64,000 nt of DNA from Coffea arabica (taxonomy: Eukaryota; Streptophyta; Magnoliopsida; Gentianales; Rubiaceae), in NCBI RefSeq assembly GCF_036785885.1, contig NC_092330.1:7412525-7476524 (forward strand), in the 5' to 3' direction. Under the pieces are notes generated by a model, which worked only from the letters and a program-made list of their open reading frames with translations, had not been told where the DNA came from and searched no databases. Below, one piece after another: positions 33,680-46,500 of the stretch (position 1 is its first letter; each line of letters starts with the position of its first letter). Made by a program: the position numbers and the translations under genes.

Positions 33680-36600
33680 TGTAGACACCAAATTTTTTGT
33701 GCTTTATTTATTTATTTACTATTTGTTTTTTATTTTTTATTATTTTTATTTGTCACATGTAGTTTTGTTTACTTTTAGTTTAGTTATTTTAGCGTAGAAT
33801 GTCTCAAAAAGAAAAATATCTGTTTTAGATTAGTTTCTTCATTTAAAAGTGAAAATTCGAAAAATGAAAAATGAAAAAAAGAAGAGAAAATGCAAAAAAA
33901 AAAAAGAGAGAAAAATGAAAAAAAAAAGGGAAAATCGACGAGAAATGGAAGTTGTATTTTTGTTGTTTTTAGGCCATTTATTTTCCATTCATCGTTAATT
34001 AAATTGTTTTGTTATATGTTTTAAGTTTATTTTTAATTTTTGTTTTAATTAGTTTCAAAAAAAAAAAAAAATGCCGCAGCGTGAAAGCTGCGGACTTGCG
34101 CAGCTTGCAAAGGGGGATTGGGACGGCTCCTGGGAGTGCAAATATGGAGAAAAGGACCTGAAGTTTTAGGGTTAGAAACTAGATATAAAAAGAAAAGGAA
34201 AGACAGCCGCAAGAGGGGATGGATAGAGGAGGGCCGAGAGGAAGAGAGCATACGAGGGACTGGTGACGCAAAGCTGGAGTCTTGGAAAAGAGAAAGAAAG
34301 ATCGAGGGAGTGTAGGGATAGACTGAGAAGGAGGGTAGCTACGGGCAACAAGAGGGAAACCAGAAAGATCAAAGGTAGAAATACAGCAAAGGGAAAGAGG
34401 AAAGACGCGGAAAAGAACAGTGCAGAAATCTCTTCTGCGAAACCCACAGCAAGGCTGACTTTTCAGCCTACTTTCACTAGGATTTTCTCCTCCGACTTTG
34501 ATTTCTGCTCAAACTACAACGCGATGGGAGTGATTTCCGTTCAGAGATCTTGAAGAAAAAACCATGGGAAGATAGCTAAATCGGGAGCCAAAGTGACGAC
34601 TTCATCAGCATTGAAGTTCGGCGGCGACGTTCGAAATCCCATTTCTGGAATTAGCGTGCATCTCCTGAGCAACATTTCACGTTCAAACGGACACGAAATC
34701 CTTCTTAGGTAGTTGTTTTCTCCCTATTTTGTGTTGATTCAACATTTTCTTTGGGTAAAAATCAGAGCCTTCATGCATGAATTGACAAACCTTTTGTTGC
34801 TGTTTTGATTTCATGATTTTCATCCTGTTTTGATTCTTGATGCTTCCCTGGTTGCTGTGTCTTTTGTATTTTTCGCGATGTTGATGATGGGTTTTAGTAA
34901 TGAAAGGCTTAGATGACATGGTTTTTGTTAGTTTGTAAATGGGTTGTCATTGCTGGGTACGAGATTGGCATGTTTATTGGTTGCTGTTCTTGTTTCTGTT
35001 GGTTTGAATCATCTCGTTTGGGTCAATTAGAGATAGGTAACCATGTCTGAGCAATGTTAAGAGTGATGTTTGATGATGTGTGTGGATTTAGTTGATTTTA
35101 ACGAATTTTGGGCATCTCTTTGGCATTGCGAGCTATGGCTTCAAAGCTGCACCAGGAAATTGCAGAATGTAATTGCAGCAGCAAACCTTGTCTTGAATCT
35201 GATTTGAAATGAACCTGGAGCCTCAAATTTTGTTTTCCTTGTTCTGTCTCTCTCACATAGTATCTTGGCAATGATTTCCTAAGGTCTAGTATGAATTTGG
35301 AAGTTGAATCTTTCTCCTTGTTAAAATTCTTGTTTTGCCACACGAGGTAGCTGAAGTTCCCAAAGTTTTAGCTGGCTGTCGAAGGTCTCTTTTGTTGCAG
35401 AAATATTTTGTAATGCCTTGCATGAAGTTGCTTGAATTGTTCAGATTTTGCATGTTTGTTGTCCGACCTTTTGGTGTTTCCATCTACAAATTTCATGATG
35501 CAAAATGAGAGGATAGTATGATAGTTGTGTGTGGATTTGATTACGTTTGAAAGCTGTCTTTGTAAAGAGCTGAATTGCAGGAAACTTGCAGCACTTTCTC
35601 TCTTTCCTTCTATTGTTGTTTTGCTGTTTACTTTCATCTTTGCTGGTCAGCTTCAATTCTTGTTTCAATCCTGCAATGGGGTTGCATGCTTAGCTAATGA
35701 TTAATAGTTAAAATCCTGGCATTTGGTGAATATGTTTGCATGATGAACTGAAAAGAAAGTGCGGCTGAATTGGTGCAGAAATGAAAGGCTTCTACGTAAT
35801 TTGCATGAGAATGTTTCCAGAAAATTTGCACTTTGGCCCCTCAAGTCTCCCCCTTGTTCACCGTGGCCCAAAATCTGGGAAAATTGAACTAATTTTACCC
35901 TTTTAAGTTTAATCCTCTGTTTGCATATTTTATGTGATTTGTTTGAATAGATTAATTCTTGTTTGTAGGTTATAATTGAGGTTTAATAATTTTATTTGAT
36001 TTTATCATGATTGGGTTCAATAAAACAAGTGATGTGGGCTAAGAGTTTTTTTTTGTTGTTTGGGTTTAAGAAAGTGGGTTTAGTTCACGATTTTGGGGTT
36101 TTGGTTTGGGTTTAAGAGGTAAAAGCCCACTCCTTTGGCTGATTTTGTTTTATTGGAATGTGAAGCCTGATCCACTCCATTTTGCCTTGGACTTTCGTTT
36201 GGATTTGGGAAGCTTGGGCCCAAACAAATAGAGGAAATGGCCCAATGGTTTGGTCCATTAAAAAACCAGAAATGATTTTGCAGATCAGTCCCTGTACTTT
36301 TCTTTAATTTCACTGTGGCCCTGGATATTTCCAACTACTTTCAATTCGGTCCTTACTTTAATTGCAAATAAGTCCTTGAACTTTATTTTTCTTTAATTTT
36401 AGCCCCAAAATTTTGCCAATCTTTGCAATCAAGTCCTTTCTTCTCTTGACTTCTTAAATGTGGGTTGTTGACATGATTTAATTGATTCAAATTCATGTTT
36501 ATTTTTATCCTTTGTGATTATTTGTCAAATAAATTGGCACCTTGACTCCTTTATTATTTTGGAGGATAAATAAGTTGATTTCACTCCATTAGAGCTTCAT

Positions 36601-38260
36601 TTCAAGGGAGGTATAATTTCCTTTATCCCTTTTTGTCTCTCCTATGTGATCCAATGTGCTAGGTGTGAATCGCATGCCTAATTTGCTTTCATTACCATTC
36701 TTTAGTTCCATTATTTCATTCATTCTTGCTTTTATTAAATTATTCTTTTAAATGGGGTATGTGTACACCTCTTGGCTTGTAATAGATAGGGCTGTGGCGA
36801 GCAATTTGGTCCATTTTCCCCTTCCCCTTTTTGTTTTAGTTAGTGAATGTAATAGGTTCATTAGTTGGTTGCATGCCTACGTGTTAAGTGTTTAATCGCT
36901 TTATTAGGTCCTTGCATCTAGTCGAGCATGCTAAATGTTACGTGCTACGTGTTTATGAGTATTTAGTATGTCTACTTGCTTTCCATAGTGTGGATGAATG
37001 GAATGGATGAATGTACGTCACCACACTAGTCCAACGCTAGTTGTGGCTTCTTTTATCGTTTCCACTAGTCCAACGCTAGTCGGAATTCATAGAATGGGCT
37101 AGTCCAACGCTAGACCCTTAGGGATTTTCCCTCGATAGTACATCATTTGCTTGTTCACCACATATCACGCATTTTCCTTAGTTTTATCATTTGGCATGAT
37201 CCTCAAACCCCTTTTCCTCTCATTTTAGGTTTTGCATCCCATACTAGCTATAGGGTCCATTTTGCTTGAGTGTCCCCCTCCGATAAGGGAAACGAGCGAG
37301 TGTGGCTACTCGATAGCCTTAGCACGCTAGTTTCGCCTTCTAATCCAAGGGAAAATCGAAGTCGAAAAGTTAGAAGTCAACCCCCGTACCCGACTTGTTG
37401 CATTCCCCTAGGGTCATACTTTCATCACTTCTATACTCTTTTAATCACATTTTTCTTATATTTCGCAATCCATATTTTTCACTACATCTTTATCATTTAT
37501 TTACTTTACTTCACAAATGAAATTCAAGTTTCACTTATATATGTACTACTCTATCTTCATTCATTTGCACACACAAACACTTTGATTTTCATACAAATTC
37601 ACACATGCACTTTCTTTACACATTCGCACACAAACACTTTGTTTTTCACACCATTTCATACATGAATCTTTTCATACACTTGCACACTTGCACTTGAGTC
37701 ACCATTTGCATCAATCGACCTCTATGAGGTTTCCCTTTATTGGCCGCCACAATTCATGTGGTTTGGGACCAAAAACCTCACGAGAGACATCGTAGAATTT
37801 AGGATTGCATTTCTCATTCATTAGTCTTTGTCCAAATTGCAAATACATACTTTGGGTAGAAAAAATTAGGAAAATAAGGGTTAAATCACGCAACTAGCCT
37901 TGGCTAGGTCGAAGGGGTGCCTTGGATTTTTATCCTTGCCTCCCCCTTCGTCAAATGTGACTCCCGAACCTTTTTCTTTGTTTGCGTGGACTAGGAGTCG
38001 TTCAAAAGGGTTTCTTACTTTTTTCCTTAAAAAATTCACTTTTTGGGTGACTTGGTACACCCTAACTCTATACCAAGTGGCGACTCCATTTTTCATATAA
38101 AAAGACCCTTTTTGAACTATTTTTCTTGGGTCAAATCGTCGCATTTTCAAAAGTCCCATTTAGACCCATTTTTATTTTTATCAAAAAAAATTCACTTTTT
38201 CCAAACCAATAAAATCACAAAAACAATCATTTTATTTTTCCAAAAAAATGGGGCGCGACA
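33680..38260 (+). repeat. Right LTR of the LARD-like element
   Basis: 4,581 bp, nearly identical to the left LTR and two bases shorter because its poly(A) run has 15 rather than 17 A. Ends GGGGCGCGACA, then GAAAT (38261-38265). Confidence 0.92.
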
Positions 38261-39755
38261 GAAATATTTGATATATTGAAAGATGGAGCCAAAAATGTTG
38301 GTATATAAATGTTGGAATTTTTTTTGTGATAGCTGAAAGTTGAGTTGAAATCCCAGCTTGGTTTTGAAAATTTTCTTTGAAAACATAATGATTGACGAAG
38401 CCCTTGGCCATTCGAATGATTTTATAAAAGTGTTAAAGCTTGATGAAATTAAATTGCTGGAATTGCTTGGAGGACCTATGTTTATTTTGTTTAAGATTGA
38501 AATGTAATATGAGCTTGCCAGAACCAAGTGCTAATGATTGACGAAACCTTGGTCATTTATTTTATTCTTGATCTGAAATGAATCTATTGAAACCTAGGGC
38601 TAATGATTGATGAAGCCCTAGTGACTTGCTATTGAAATGTGATTTTGATGTGCTGGCAAACCTGAGTTATAATATGAATTCGAAGTGGCAAAAATTTACG
38701 AGATAATGCGTTGTGAATCGGAATAAGAAATCCGTTGAGACCCTAGATTTGAGGAAGCTTTAAGCAAGCTATTTAAATATATCTTCGCTCTAGTATGGTA
38801 TGATAAAACTTAAGTACTGTAAGTTAAAGTTAGAAGTTTTGTATAAGAATTTTCTAAACCTTGCCGACTCAATATTTCTTCCTGTAAGCTTAAACTAACC
38901 TTATTACTTTTAGAAAATGATTTCACTAGTTCCTAAGACCCTAAGTCCTGATTTATTTCCTTTCCTTAAAATAGTCCCTGGCTAGTTGTCTAGAGGAAAA
39001 TTTCCAAAAAAAATACAAGATTTTAGTGACTTTAACTAAAATTAGCAGAAACTTACTCCGCAAGAAAACTTACTTTAAATAAAATAATACTAGCCGCACT
39101 CTTATAAAGAAAAGTATTTAAAGGAAAGCCATATAAAACATTTCCTACTTTTACTAACTTTTAATCCTTAGTGGATTGTCGAATTATTTCGAGAGAATAA
39201 ACCATTTATAAACTAGAGAATCTTTTATACTTATAAATCTAGAACTTGAATAAGAATCGAAAATGTTATATTTGTACTTTAAAGGTTAAACTTGATTTTA
39301 AATAAAAGGCGCAGAAAACTTGTTTGGCAAGAAACCTTATTCAAAGCAAATTGGTTCTGGTTTGCACCTCTAGAAAGAAAGAAATCCTACGAAGTATTTC
39401 ATCACTTTCATTAGTTTAACTCTAAGGAGATTGTTGATTTATTTGGAGTAGATAAACTAGTTATACACCAGATAACTTTGTATTTATAAACCAAGAACCC
39501 GTATAACAACACTTATAGTTTTAAAACCTGGTTTTCTAGGGTATAGCGAGGACGTGGAATTTTGAATCCCAGCTTGAGCTTTGAACTTCACTCTTGGTGA
39601 GTGTCCCTGCTTGTTCTATTCCTACTTGATTAAAGTGCTTTCTTGACTTGAAATGTGATATTTGCAAACTAGTTTTTGATCCATCGAAGTGAGCAGTGTG
39701 TACTTTATCGCACTAGCCGTTCGAGTGGTGACTTGCGGGAATCATTTTTCTCATG

Positions 39756-39925
39756 AATCTAAATGTAGTTACGTCGCTGGGTGAATCCCTCGACGCATGA
39801 ATCTAACTACAATAAATAAATCCTTGAATCTAAATGTAGTTACGTCGCTGGGTGAATCCCTCGACGCATGAATCTAACTACAATAACGTCGTTGGGTGAA
39901 TCCCTCGACCAATCATCTACGGGTA
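39756..39925 (+). repeat. Tandem duplication in the solo LTR
   Basis: Two full copies and a third partial copy of a roughly 77-bp unit with GTAGTTACGTCGCTGGGTGA and CCCTCGACGCATGAATCTAA. A related single block (GTCGTTGGATGAATTCCTCG) is at about 61390 in another LTR fragment. Confidence 0.8.
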
Positions 39926-40718
39926 TATCTCGAGTATACTGCGTCCTTAGTCGGAGTTCGGGCCCGGGACAGGGGTATGAATGGTGACGGGTTAGGAAAC
40001 AAAATAAGAGAATCTACATGGATCATAAGTAGTGAGAGTTGACGGAGGGTCAACTACGATGGTTTCTGATCAAGCGAGGAATTTGGCTCCTAAGAGCCCC
40101 TGTATCCTACCTTGTGTTGTTATCCGCTTTCCTACTTGGTTACCTTAGTCAATATTGCTTCTTGCTATTTGTTTTATTTAATTGCATGTTTTGGGGCACC
40201 ACTGACCTTTAGCTCACCCCACGATATTTGTTTTCCTTGACAGGTTTTGACATTTGAAGTTTTGAGAAATCTGAGCCTACGTATATTTGCTTATGGATGT
40301 ATTTGAACCTTGTGACTTGGATTTGCAGTTCGTAATGTAATTCGAATAAAACAATGTACTTTTGTCTTGGGTTGCCACTTGAAGCTGGAAAATGTGTAAA
40401 ACCCAATTCGAAGGTTTGGCTTGTAGGTTTATAAATGTGGTGTATGAATTTGTATGTCCGGAATGGTACGATTCTACTTCTTGAGAATACGCGTGAGGTG
40501 TTCGAAAGCCGTCGTTTGGTTATCTTCATACTGTTATCTGTAAAGTTAATGTGACTTTAGCGATTGGTCTAGTTTGGGAGATTCTTTATTGTAATAGCTT
40601 AAGTTAATCTTCGAAAGAATTTGGGTTAGAATGCTTGCGTGAGTCCTGGCGAGAGTTGGGCAGACGGCCTGCCAACCCTTTGGTTCGCCTTAGGGGGAAG
40701 TGGGGTCGCCACAACCCT

Positions 40719-41964
40719 CTTAGCATATTTTTTGTTAGAACAAGGCTTCTCTAATTCTTAAAACAATTGAGAAATTGAACTCTAACGTTGTACCTAAGGT
40801 TATTTCTTGATTAGAGTAGTGGTTAACGGTCGTACCTTAATCACTAATACAATACGGAGAAGTTGACCGTCATCACTTGTTTGACAGTTATAATTTGTTT
40901 ATCAGTTAATAAATGGAATTATTATTGCATTAATGATCAATTGAGTGAACCATTTCCAAAGCTATTTCTTAGCTAGAGTTTATCTATTATTACTTCAATT
41001 TTAATAAATTGTTGTTAATCATCTATTGCTATTATTACTTTTTGACTATTTAAAACGTACGCAAGTAATTAAAGGTCACCATACTTCGTTTTCTTTTCCA
41101 GCAATATAGACAAATTTTGAACAAATTTGGTAATAAAATATTCAATTGAATTTGAAAAACATTATACTAAAATTTTGTTTTTTTCACGCAAGTAATTAAA
41201 TGATGATAAAAATAGTAGCAATGAATTCCTGCAAAAAGTGTTGTATAAGCGGACACTAAAGGGGCCCTTTATTTATTTATTTATTTTTGGTCAGGAATGT
41301 AGACAAAGCTCACCATACCTCTTTTTCTTTTCTAGTATTGTAGAAGAATTTCGAATAAAATTGGTATTAAAATATTCAATTTAATTTGGAACAAAATTAT
41401 ACTATTTTTTTTAATTTGTACAAAAAGTGTTATATAAGTGGCCAATCAAGGGACCCTTTATTATTATTATTATTTGGCTAGGAGTGTAGACAAAATTTGG
41501 AGCAAATTTTTTTGGTGATTTGTAGAAAAAATTTGGAGCAGAACTCATACTAAAATGTTAATCTAAATTTATATTTTCCTAATGGCTAAAAAAGAAATAG
41601 TATCAGTCCAAAACCAGGCACCATGTCCTTTTTTTTTTTTTTGAATTCATTAGGCTCAGGCCATGGCAAAAGAGGAACAAATTGTGGCTCATCATGCATT
41701 TTTTTTTCCAATTAGGCTTAGATAATGGCAAAACCGAAATAAACTGTGGCTTGGGGCATTAAAAACCCACATGCAGCACATGGGGAAACACTAAACGGGA
41801 GAGGGGAAAAGAAACAAAAGAAAGAAGCAGGCAGCACGGGAAATCTCCTACCGAAATTACCTCTAAGCCTTCACAAAATCACAAAAGAACCGGCAAAAGA
41901 TGGCCAGAGCTTACTTCTGGCAAGGATCTAGCATTTTGTTGTCATAAAAGGAGGTTTAGCATAA
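40719..41964. other. AT-rich spacer with diverged direct repeats
   Basis: Sequence near 41075-41290 and 41310-41510 forms two diverged copies sharing TCACCATAC, TTTCTTTTC, AAAATATTCAAT and GGGxCCCTTTATT. Another short pair lies at 41650-41690 and 41711-41755 (ATTAGGCTxAG). No gene seen. Confidence 0.45.
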
Positions 41965-42291
41965 CTAAGTAGAAACAAAATGACAATACATTACACCCAT
42001 ACAATCGGCTAATATATAAGAACGAATTTCTTGTGAAGGATTTGGTAGCAGAGTAGCATCTCCGTGCATATCTAAGCTCATTTCTGCCAAGACATCAGTA
42101 TAAAAGTTACCTTTCCTGCAGTAATGATTCAAACAGCACTCCCAATCTCGATTAAGCAACTCCCTAATCTTCCATAAAGTATTAAAATGGTTGTGCTCAG
42201 TACCACCATGATTTATCAAACGAATTTCCAATTGAGAATTAGATTCCACTTCCGCATGCTTGAATACTGGATTCCAAGCAACTAATTTGCA
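41965..42291 (-). pseudogene. RNase H-like fragment of a plant LINE (or a LINE-derived protein)
   Basis: About 105 codons read through on the minus strand, from QCKLVAWNPVFKHAEVESNS to a stop at 41965. The order matches the C-terminal RNase H-like domain found in many plant non-LTR elements: the VESNSQL segment with the catalytic acidic residue, LINHGG, a helix with KIRELLNRDWECCLNHYCRKGN, and the closing motif with a D preceding VLAEMS (usually AD.LA). The N-terminal part of the domain, the zinc knuckle and the reverse transcriptase are missing upstream. It is an isolated 5'-truncated or deleted remnant. A domesticated single-domain gene is possible but less likely without the N-terminal half. 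Confidence 0.75.
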
Positions 42292-43104
42292 TTGTCACAC
42301 ATAGGCCTTGTTCTCGGTTACTTTATAAATTATGAAATTTTATTATAGAAACTAATTATAGAGAATAATCAGAATCCACAAAAATTACTATTTGAGTAAT
42401 TATAAATTTTAGATTTTTTTTAGCATGCTAAAAAAAATCTATAACCAGAATACAAAAACAATCGATAACATCAAATAAACTAACTATCCAAGGTCAGAAT
42501 CTATAATCAATTAAATTAATCAATCGAAAACTAGTCTTTAGTGCCCATAACTCTACTGTTAGTCTAGAAGCTAACCCAATATTAATCAAAAAATAAAATA
42601 GAATTTTAGCTAACCCATAACTCTACTGTTAGACTAAAGCTGACATCGCCATCCCGCTTTGATGGTATGTCCCCTACTGCTCAACCTGCATGGAGTTTTT
42701 GGGATCGTAGAAACTTTTGTGGTACATAGCAGTCAACCAGGAAAGAAAGAAGTAGACGACATCGCCATCCCTCTTTATTCTATAATTTGTTTCCACTAAT
42801 GATTACTAATTATTTAATTAGTGAATTTTAGCCTTTTATGTCTTTGTTTAATAAGACAAAAGGCAAGAGAAAGCTGAAAATATTAAAAAACGTGTTTCAG
42901 AAATTAAAAAATTGAAAAAAGGGGTTTTAGAGACCGGCACGTGATCTCACGTGACTTGATTCTGGTTGAAATTGAAAAAATTCCATCAATTGTCCACTTT
43001 CGCGTAAAATTGAATAGATTGGGGATCAAAATTAATTTTTGAAATAGATTAGGGACTAATTCCGAGCATAGACTATAGATTGGGGACCAATATTACAATT
43101 TTAC
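42292..43104. other. AT-rich spacer, includes one end of a probable TIR element
   Basis: Holds two short direct repeats (CCCATAACTCTACTGTTAG at about 42545 and 42615; GACATCGCCATCCC at about 42645 and 42760). A GGTAAAATTGTAATATTGGT-type inverted terminus ends at 43104 on the minus strand, but I found no partner for it. Two G-box cores CACGTG lie at 42940-42957. Confidence 0.4.
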
Positions 43105-43317
43105 CTTAAAATTTTTAAAGCTTTTGTTGAGAAACAAAGTGGCAGCCAGATTAAAATTTTGAGAATTGATAAGGGTCAGAAATACTCAGTGTATGATGAT
43201 TTTCTTTAAAAAATGATATTCAACATCAATTGACTACTGGGTGCACTCAACAACAAAATGAAATGACAAAGAGAAAGAATAGGATAGTTATAGATATGCT
43301 GAGGTATATATTGAAGT
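43105..43317 (+). pseudogene. Decayed Copia integrase, 5' part
   Basis: Reads as Copia integrase core: KAFVEKQSG, then IKILRIDKG where the second catalytic Asp lies, then IQHQLTTGCTQQQNEMTKRKN around the catalytic Glu region. A stop and a frame change are present. It is cut at the target duplication of the MULE and resumes at 47651. Confidence 0.8.
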
Positions 43318-43581
43318 GGGAAATTTGCCAAATTGGTCCCTAACATTTACCCAAAAAAAAAACTTTTTTAGTCCATAACATTTAAAATCAATCAGAATAG
43401 TCAATTCACATATAAATTATGATCTATTTTGGTTCTAGTGCTTGTATTTGCTTATTTTTTCGACTGAAAATAGCACTCCTCGCTCACGTTAGCATATTTT
43501 CAAGAGCAAAATTGAAAAACACACTTGATTTCCCTCCTAAAGCAAAGGTACACGGGACCACCACCCCTTTTCACCTATCCC

Positions 43582-46500
43582 TGTGAGGACCCAAAATTTT
43601 CATAACTTTCATTTTGGCTTACTTGCTTGTATATATAGCGAATGATAACGGACAGTTGTACCATATTGCTTCTTTTAATTGATTGCCTAACGTTTTGTGG
43701 CACGAGATATTTATGATAAGAAAGAGATTTTAATACAGGAGATTTCAAACCCTAGCTTTGACCAAGAAAAAAAAAAGTTTTGTTCATTTTTACTCACTTT
43801 TAGATGTTTGCAAGTTGTGTTGTGACCCGATAGTTAGTTACGTATTTTCTTTGATTTCATTTACTTGCCTTGAATTCTTAGTTGTTTTATTAGTTGAATC
43901 ATGATTTTAACCTATTTCTTATTTTACTTGGTGCATTTTTCATGTGATACATGTTAAGTCTCATAGTGCATAATACTAGTGTGACCGATTAGTGAAGTGT
44001 GTATCATAAATTGGAGGATTAGAAGGAGTTTTGTGTAAAAAAAAAATTATGTGACAAGAGTTGTTATAAGCTAATTGGAGCATTTGGATGTTAGGAAGCT
44101 AAATGGATAGATATTACTTCTTTTCTTGCCAAATATCCATCATCCATGGAAAGTTGACCAAGACCAAGTCTTTATACGACCAACCAAGTTTTATATCATC
44201 CAAATCATCTTTTTTGCTTGTCTTGGCCAAAAACGTGAAGAGAGAAAGGGAGAGAAAACCTCCAAATTCAAGCCTTAATTCTTGTCCAATTAGTGAGGGA
44301 AAACAAGAGAAAACTCAAATCTACTCCGACAAATCTTGCATCAAGTTTGGAAGTGAGCTTTTGGTGAAGTTATTTGAGGAAGAAACCTCTTGTCTTGCAT
44401 CTTATATTGGGGTTTTGAGGTATTATACTAAGAAACTCCTCTTTTTCTTCTTACTTTGCAATTTAATCCATATATGACTTGATATTGGAGGATTTCATGG
44501 AAGATCCATGGTGGATTTGAAAATTTTATGGAAGTTTTGGTACTAGAAGCTTGATAGTCTTTTGTATGTTTCAATCTTGAAAATTTTGGCCAAGAATTTG
44601 TGGATTGTTGTTTCTTGATATCCAAGGGTTAATGATTGATGAAACCCTTGACGATTTGAGTTATATTTCTAGTGAGAAATCTCTATGTCCACCAAATGTT
44701 TGATCTTTTGTTAAGGGTTGTTTATGTGCAAATTTTCATGATTTTTCTTGCTAACAATCTTGGCTATATATTGTTTGATATGTTCATGGATTTGTTATGG
44801 GAAAATTGGAAAGATTTGATGGAGAAATGTTTGGAAAATTTTTGTGGGAAAATTCTGCCTTTGCTGTCCAAAACAGGAGAAGATATTCCAGCCTTGATTT
44901 CCACTTTTTCTTAATAATTGTGGGCAAGTTCTTGTTCAAGAAACTTGTTAACACGTCACTCTTTACTTGTATGTTTGAATTTGAACCAAAACTATGAATT
45001 TCTTCCTTGTTTTCTTGTTGGAAAGTTGCAAAATGGACTGAAACACAGAGAGCATTTTCAGTCAACTTATTAGATTTTCTGGTGTTAATTGAAAATGAAT
45101 TAGATTCTAAAATTTATACCATTGGAAAGCCTTCGAGCCTAGTTTCAAATTCAACCAATGGCATTTGATTGCTATTTTTCTACATTGAGTTATAGCCGTT
45201 TTCCCGAGGCTGCTCAAATGCCCTGATATGACGCAACAGCTTTCTTGTGCCTCTGTGATTGCTATTTTTGACCACAAAAATGCATTAACCGAATTTTGAT
45301 GTCTTCATAAGAAATGTAGATCTATGTCTTAGCTTCGAAACGCCATAAAATTCACCTCAATCAGATAAGTGTACCTCTAGTTATGATCAAAATGCCGAGA
45401 GGTGTCAAAGCTGTCACTTTGATTCTTCTACTTTGCACTCTTTCCTTCACTTTTCTTGGTTCAATTTAACATTTTTCACTCCACATTATACCTGAACCAT
45501 TGACGTAACATGGACATGAATTTTTCATTTGAATCATGATTGAAAACATGTGTTTTGGAAGACTTTTAGGGACGTAAAAATATGAAAATCTTGAGGAACA
45601 TCTTCGGACTTCTAAGTTGGGACTTGGGAGTAGTTTTGATTAAATGGTGGTTTGGAGTAGTAAATCTCATTGTACTCTAATTACTTGGTTCTAGAACTTG
45701 GAAGTGAACACAAGATTTGTACCCGAGGCGGATGTTTGAGCTTTGCTTTACATGGTGAGCATCAAGTGCATGTTTCTTGATATCTTGATTTGAATGATAC
45801 ATGTTGCCATGTGTTATGTGTTGAATACTGAATTTGACGAGGCGAGGGTGTACTTTTATCACACTCGTTTTCCTCTTTTTGAATGATCTTGTACTTGCTT
45901 GAGTTTGATTGACCTGTACTTGTGTTTGTACTTGTGCTTGACTTGTAAGTGCTGTGCGGCAGCATGTACCACACTCAATTCGAGTGGGAGGTACCTTTCA
46001 TTCCGTCTCAGTACTTTTATCTTGATTAAATCGATTGGAGAGTTATCTCATCGACCCTAATACTGAGCAGCAGCATGTACCACACTCAATCCGAGTGGGA
46101 GGTGTCTCTCATCCCATCTTAGTATTTTTATCTTGATTAAATCGATTGGAGAGTTATCTCGTCGACCCTAGTGCTAAGCGGCAGCATGTACCACACTCAA
46201 TCCGAGTGGGAAGTGTCTCTCATCCCATCTTAGTGCCTCTATCTTGATTAAGTCGATTGGAGTATTATCTCTTCAACCATACTTGTTCTTGCTTGGGTAT
46301 ACTCGAGTATTACCACTACTGCTTTTATTGGGTGTTCGGGCCCGGTAAGGGGTATGTTTGGTGGATGGAAAATTAGTGTAAAGTGGATATCTACGGTCAT
46401 TGTTTTTACTTCTTTAAACATTGACGGAGTGTCAGCGGGTTTGGATCAAGCTATTACAACGGGAAAATTGGCTTCTGAGAGCTCCTGTATCCTCTTAATG

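Larger units (their letters stand above)
22381..38260 (+). mobile_element. Young non-autonomous Ogre/Tat-like LTR element (LARD-like), 15.9 kb
   Basis: Two LTRs of 4,583 bp (22381-26963) and 4,581 bp (33680-38260), both TGTAGACACC...GGGGCGCGACA, flanked by GAAAT duplications. I saw six substitutions and one poly(A) length change between the LTRs (near 24739, 25248-25252, 25853, 26630 and 26710 in the left copy), so insertion was recent. A primer site starts at 26966 and a purine-rich tract ends at 33679. The 6,716-bp interior has no recognisable gag, protease, RT, RNase H or integrase, only tandem arrays and low-complexity sequence. Very long LTRs, the primer site and 3' tandem repeats fit the Ogre/Tat branch of Gypsy. 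It must be moved in trans by a coding relative that is not in this window. Confidence 0.88.
19962..40713 (+). mobile_element. Solo LTR of a long-LTR family, split by the LARD-like element
   Basis: Begins TGTGAGAACC at 19962 and ends GGTGGGGTCGCCACA-like at 40713 (GTGGGGTCGCCACA), with ACCCT directly on both outer sides (19957-19961 and 40714-40718). Subtracting the nested element and its duplicated GAAAT (22381-38265) leaves 4,867 bp. No primer site follows the right end, so it is a solo LTR formed by LTR-LTR recombination. Its left half has diverged direct repeats of roughly 170 bp at about 21420-22250, each holding a variant of CATGCATGTT. Its right half has a tandem duplication at 39756-39925. 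The 3' end is shared with other LTRs at 52.7, 53.1, 57.8 and 58.2 kb. Confidence 0.85.

Noticed and set aside
44103..45065. Frames inside the truncated LTR at 43.6-46.9 kb
   Set aside because: Phe/Leu/Lys-rich translations of AT-rich LTR DNA without domain motifs.
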